Assembly: GCA_039208045.1 (NCBI GenBank)
Contig: JBCCRH010000104.1
Span: forward strand, 1-14,735
DNA length: 14,735 bases
From: JBCCRH01 sp039208045
GTDB taxonomy: Bacteria > Bacteroidota > Bacteroidia > Chitinophagales > Saprospiraceae
Direction: 5' to 3'
The notes below the pieces were generated by a model. The model was not told where the DNA came from, searched no databases, and worked only from the letters and a program-made list of their open reading frames with translations. Made by a program: the position numbers and the translations under genes. How positions within the stretch are numbered: the stretch's first letter is position 1; every line of letters begins with the position of its first letter. This document shows positions 12,344 through 14,735 of this stretch, one piece after another.

Positions 12344-14735
12344 TTAATGATTGGTTTTAACAATTCGCTCAACAAGTACTCCCTTATCGGTAGTGACTTG
12401 TAGCATATAAATGCCACCTGGTAATCCAGACAAAGAGAGTACGCTTGGATCAGTAAGGGGAAGTGGCAATTCTTTTCCGGTGTAATCGAATAATCGGATT
12501 TGCTCAATTGTTAAATCCTTGCCAACAACAGAAAGTTGGTCAGCTGTTGGGTTGGGGTAGATGTCGATTTGACTAGTCAAATCAGCTTGTTCCGTGCTGG
12601 TGATTAAATCAATGAGCGCTGTAGTGGATCTTGGTGTAATAGGAAGTTCTACTTCGTTGTTATTGATAAGGCGAACATTATCGATGGTGAAGAACATTTC
12701 ATATTCTGCATTTCTAAAGATCACATCTTCGATGGTTAAGGAAAAAGCGCCTATCTTACCAAAACCAGAAACATTATTCTGATCGGTTCGAACAATAGCC
12801 ATATCAATACGACCTGCTTGGTAGAAGTCGCGCGCAATATTCAGTATATGGTTATTGGAGCCAGCGAGCCAGCTTTGGGTAAAATCAAAGCTAGCACTCC
12901 CAGGTACCACCACTGAAGCATCATAGTATACGCTAAATGCAATACCATAGATGTCTTCAGCTTGGAAATTCTCTTCTCCTAAAATAATATCAAAAGAAAC
13001 ATTGGTATTTGGCAAAATGGTATCTGACTGAACATAGAGTGGAACATTATCTAGTACAGATTGCGTAAAGTTATTTTCTTGCGCTCCACCATCCCAGAAG
13101 TTGGTGGTTTCTCCCCAATTAAATGCGATGCCCACAATATCAGTACTATTAATCACGCCATCTCCATTAGCGTCGATATGGCGGTAATTGGTGCCCGTAG
13201 AGGGGGTGAACTGTGGCCAATCAGCAGCAGCAAACCCTGTCCAGTCGGTAGAAGAAGTTGCTCGCGCTGGACCTGTTGCGTTAAAGCCCAGACCAATATT
13301 GAGTAAGTCAAAGTGATCAACCTGCTCATTGTTATCAGTATCTCCAGGCCATACGTTTTCGACAATGGCAATGGTGCCTTCTATGCCGGAGAACGACATA
13401 GTGTTCGTATTGCTATTTACAAATTCGATAGCAGTTGGAGTTTGCGCAAAATTGATAGCTGACGAGCTGCCTGAAGGGCCTATCAAATTGAAGCATAGCT
13501 CAAATAGTTCAGTGCCTTGATCGAGTGTGACGGGCTCTAGAGAGGGATTAAACCATGCCACTGCAAGCTGCCCTTGCTCTACAAAGTTCAATCCGAAATT
13601 GTTACTAGTAAAGCCAGGTAATCCATTATCAGTGAAAATCGTCTCAAGGTCCAATACGCTAGGATCCCAGGCGATGGAAAATTGCATACTGATCAAATCT
13701 TCTATCTGTTCAGCGGTGATGTCGACACAGCGGAGCTGGCCTGTTTCCCCTTCTGTGCTACCGATCCGCAGCACAGCTTGGGTGGCCTCATCCGTACTTT
13801 CTATACTAATGGAACCATCGTTGACTAAATAAGGGAGCACACTGAGGCCTTGCTTTACAAATTCAACAGTTACCGGATCGCTCTCAATACCAATTACACT
13901 GGTACCTCCATTAGCAATGGCGGTGAAGCACACATCGAATAAGGTGCTGCCGGTAGGCAAAGAAACACCACTCAGTGAAGGATCGTACCAAGAAAAAGGG
14001 AGTGTTCCATTGGCCAGATTATCACTAGAAGTACCAAAGTTATTATCGGTTACAGTTGATAAGGTTAACGGCACTACGCCTGTATATTCTACCAAAGTAG
14101 GATCGAAGGTAATGGTAAACTGTGCACCCACCACATCGAAGAAATTATCAGCTTGCACGCTTAGACATACCTCCTGATTCGGTTCAACGCTAACATCTGG
14201 CACATTGATCGTGACGGGCGAACCATTGGTATTTACCACTTCCAAATAACCATTGGAGGTATTGACTTCTAAGATAGTACCAGCACCATTGACCGCTTGA
14301 ATGGCCAGGGGCTGATCACCAAACGCAATTTCAGAAGCTCCTCCTGTAGCGTTAGCATCTAAGCATAACTCAAAAAGCGTAGCGCCATTAGGAAGAAAGG
14401 CAATATCATCAGGGCCCAGAATATCCATCCAATTTACGCTGAGGGTACCAGGGGTAGTGATATTGAAATTATTTGCTCCAAGCCAAGGAAGGCCAATATT
14501 CTGAATACTAGCATTGCTTGCTATCGCTGGGTTCCAGCTCAAGCTAAACTGAAAGGATTCAATATCTGAGAAATTGGTGGTCTTCACAGGAAGACAAACT
14601 CGCTCCTCTGGTGCCACACTTGTCGGTAGAATGTATAGCCCTAGTGCAGCAGGTGTAGGATTATCTGATGGGTCACAATCAGGATCAATCAACTCATTGA
14701 CTACTGAGCATCCAATGCTATCGGTAATAGTAACA
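12344..14735 (-). CDS. Multi-cohesin surface protein with dockerin-like module and T9SS tail (partial)
   Basis: The reading frame is open to the right edge, so the N-terminus is missing; 796 residues are visible, numbered here from the first full codon. Three cohesin-like beta-sandwiches lie at about 28-167, 174-312 and 318-458, each with F-Q-F-S/T-I-type strands, W-x-P or Y-D-P turns and an LF(E/D)xC strand. Each has two Cys, near its first strand and in that LF(E/D)xC strand. A dockerin-like region at about 463-540 has two calcium-loop patterns, GDTDNNEQVDHFDLL and DANGDGVINSTDIVGIAF, separated by an insert. A fourth, Cys-free cohesin-like sandwich follows at about 563-708 (YGIAFSVYYDASVV). 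The last 75 or so residues are a T9SS type-A sorting domain (IDIYPNPTADQL ... LPGGIYMLQV). The protein should be exported and anchored or released by T9SS. The dockerin-like gene at 11674-12255 lies directly downstream. Confidence 0.85.
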   Translation of the reverse strand, partial: VTITDSIGCSVVNELIDPDCDPSDNPTPAALGLYILPTSVAPEERVCLPVKTTNFSDIESFQFSLSWNPAIASNASIQNIGLPWLGANNFNITTPGTLSVNWMDILGPDDIAFLPNGATLFELCLDANATGGASEIAFGDQPLAIQAVNGAGTILEVNTSNGYLEVVNTNGSPVTINVPDVSVEPNQEVCLSVQADNFFDVVGAQFTITFDPTLVEYTGVVPLTLSTVTDNNFGTSSDNLANGTLPFSWYDPSLSGVSLPTGSTLFDVCFTAIANGGTSVIGIESDPVTVEFVKQGLSVLPYLVNDGSISIESTDEATQAVLRIGSTEGETGQLRCVDITAEQIEDLISMQFSIAWDPSVLDLETIFTDNGLPGFTSNNFGLNFVEQGQLAVAWFNPSLEPVTLDQGTELFELCFNLIGPSGSSSAINFAQTPTAIEFVNSNTNTMSFSGIEGTIAIVENVWPGDTDNNEQVDHFDLLNIGLGFNATGPARATSSTDWTGFAAADWPQFTPSTGTNYRHIDANGDGVINSTDIVGIAFNWGETTNFWDGGAQENNFTQSVLDNVPLYVQSDTILPNTNVSFDIILGEENFQAEDIYGIAFSVYYDASVVVPGSASFDFTQSWLAGSNNHILNIARDFYQAGRIDMAIVRTDQNNVSGFGKIGAFSLTIEDVIFRNAEYEMFFTIDNVRLINNNEVELPITPRSTTALIDLITSTEQADLTSQIDIYPNPTADQLSVVGKDLTIEQIRLFDYTGKELPLPLTDPSVLSLSGLPGGIYMLQVTTDKGVLVERIVKTNH

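Overview
The window looks like chromosomal DNA of a free-living Bacteroidota, most likely from the Saprospiria (Lewinella / Haliscomenobacter type). The evidence is two proteins ending in type IX secretion (T9SS) type-A sorting domains, cohesin- and dockerin-like modules of the Bacteroidota kind, a TAnnTTTG -7 promoter box, A-rich leaders without strong Shine-Dalgarno sites, and a DUF2157/DUF2279 gene pair. The lineage is an inference from gene style, not from a search.

Region 1 (1-3694, plus strand) is a sulfur-handling module. After a 29-codon tail of an upstream gene comes a promoter region with a CRP-type palindrome (TGTGAT-N4-ATCACA) about 40 bp upstream of the start expected from a perfect -7 box. 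It leads into a persulfide-dioxygenase-like MBL/rhodanese protein (CstB-like), the two halves of a YeeE/YedE-type sulfur-compound transporter, and a Crp/Fnr regulator. The regulator has the Arg-Glu...Arg recognition helix that suits TGTGA and three Cys in its sensory domain. The simplest reading is a self-contained circuit: import of thiosulfate or a related compound, persulfide oxidation, and control by the cluster's own regulator. The gaps on either side of the second transporter half hold two oppositely oriented copies of one hairpin element. The copies share a core of about 48 bp but have different, self-complementary arms. This is the most unusual feature of the window.

Region 2 (3795-8345, minus) is one 1516-residue secreted protein. 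It combines a leishmanolysin-like zinc peptidase domain, adhesion-type beta domains, a long right-handed beta-helix and a T9SS tail. It is followed by a 509-bp AT-rich non-coding stretch (8346-8854).

Region 3 (8855-11599) holds a DUF2157 membrane protein (minus), a divergent DUF2279-like envelope protein (plus), and a small acyl-carrier-protein-like protein (plus). The last has Ala in place of the phosphopantetheine serine.

Region 4 (11674-14735, minus) is a pair of secreted-protein genes. The upstream gene, cut by the right edge, encodes at least four cohesin-like domains, a dockerin-like module and a T9SS tail. The downstream gene encodes a small exported carboxypeptidase-regulatory-like plus dockerin-like protein with no sorting tail. 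Together they suggest a surface cohesin/dockerin assembly. I saw no tRNA, rRNA, CRISPR array or transposase.
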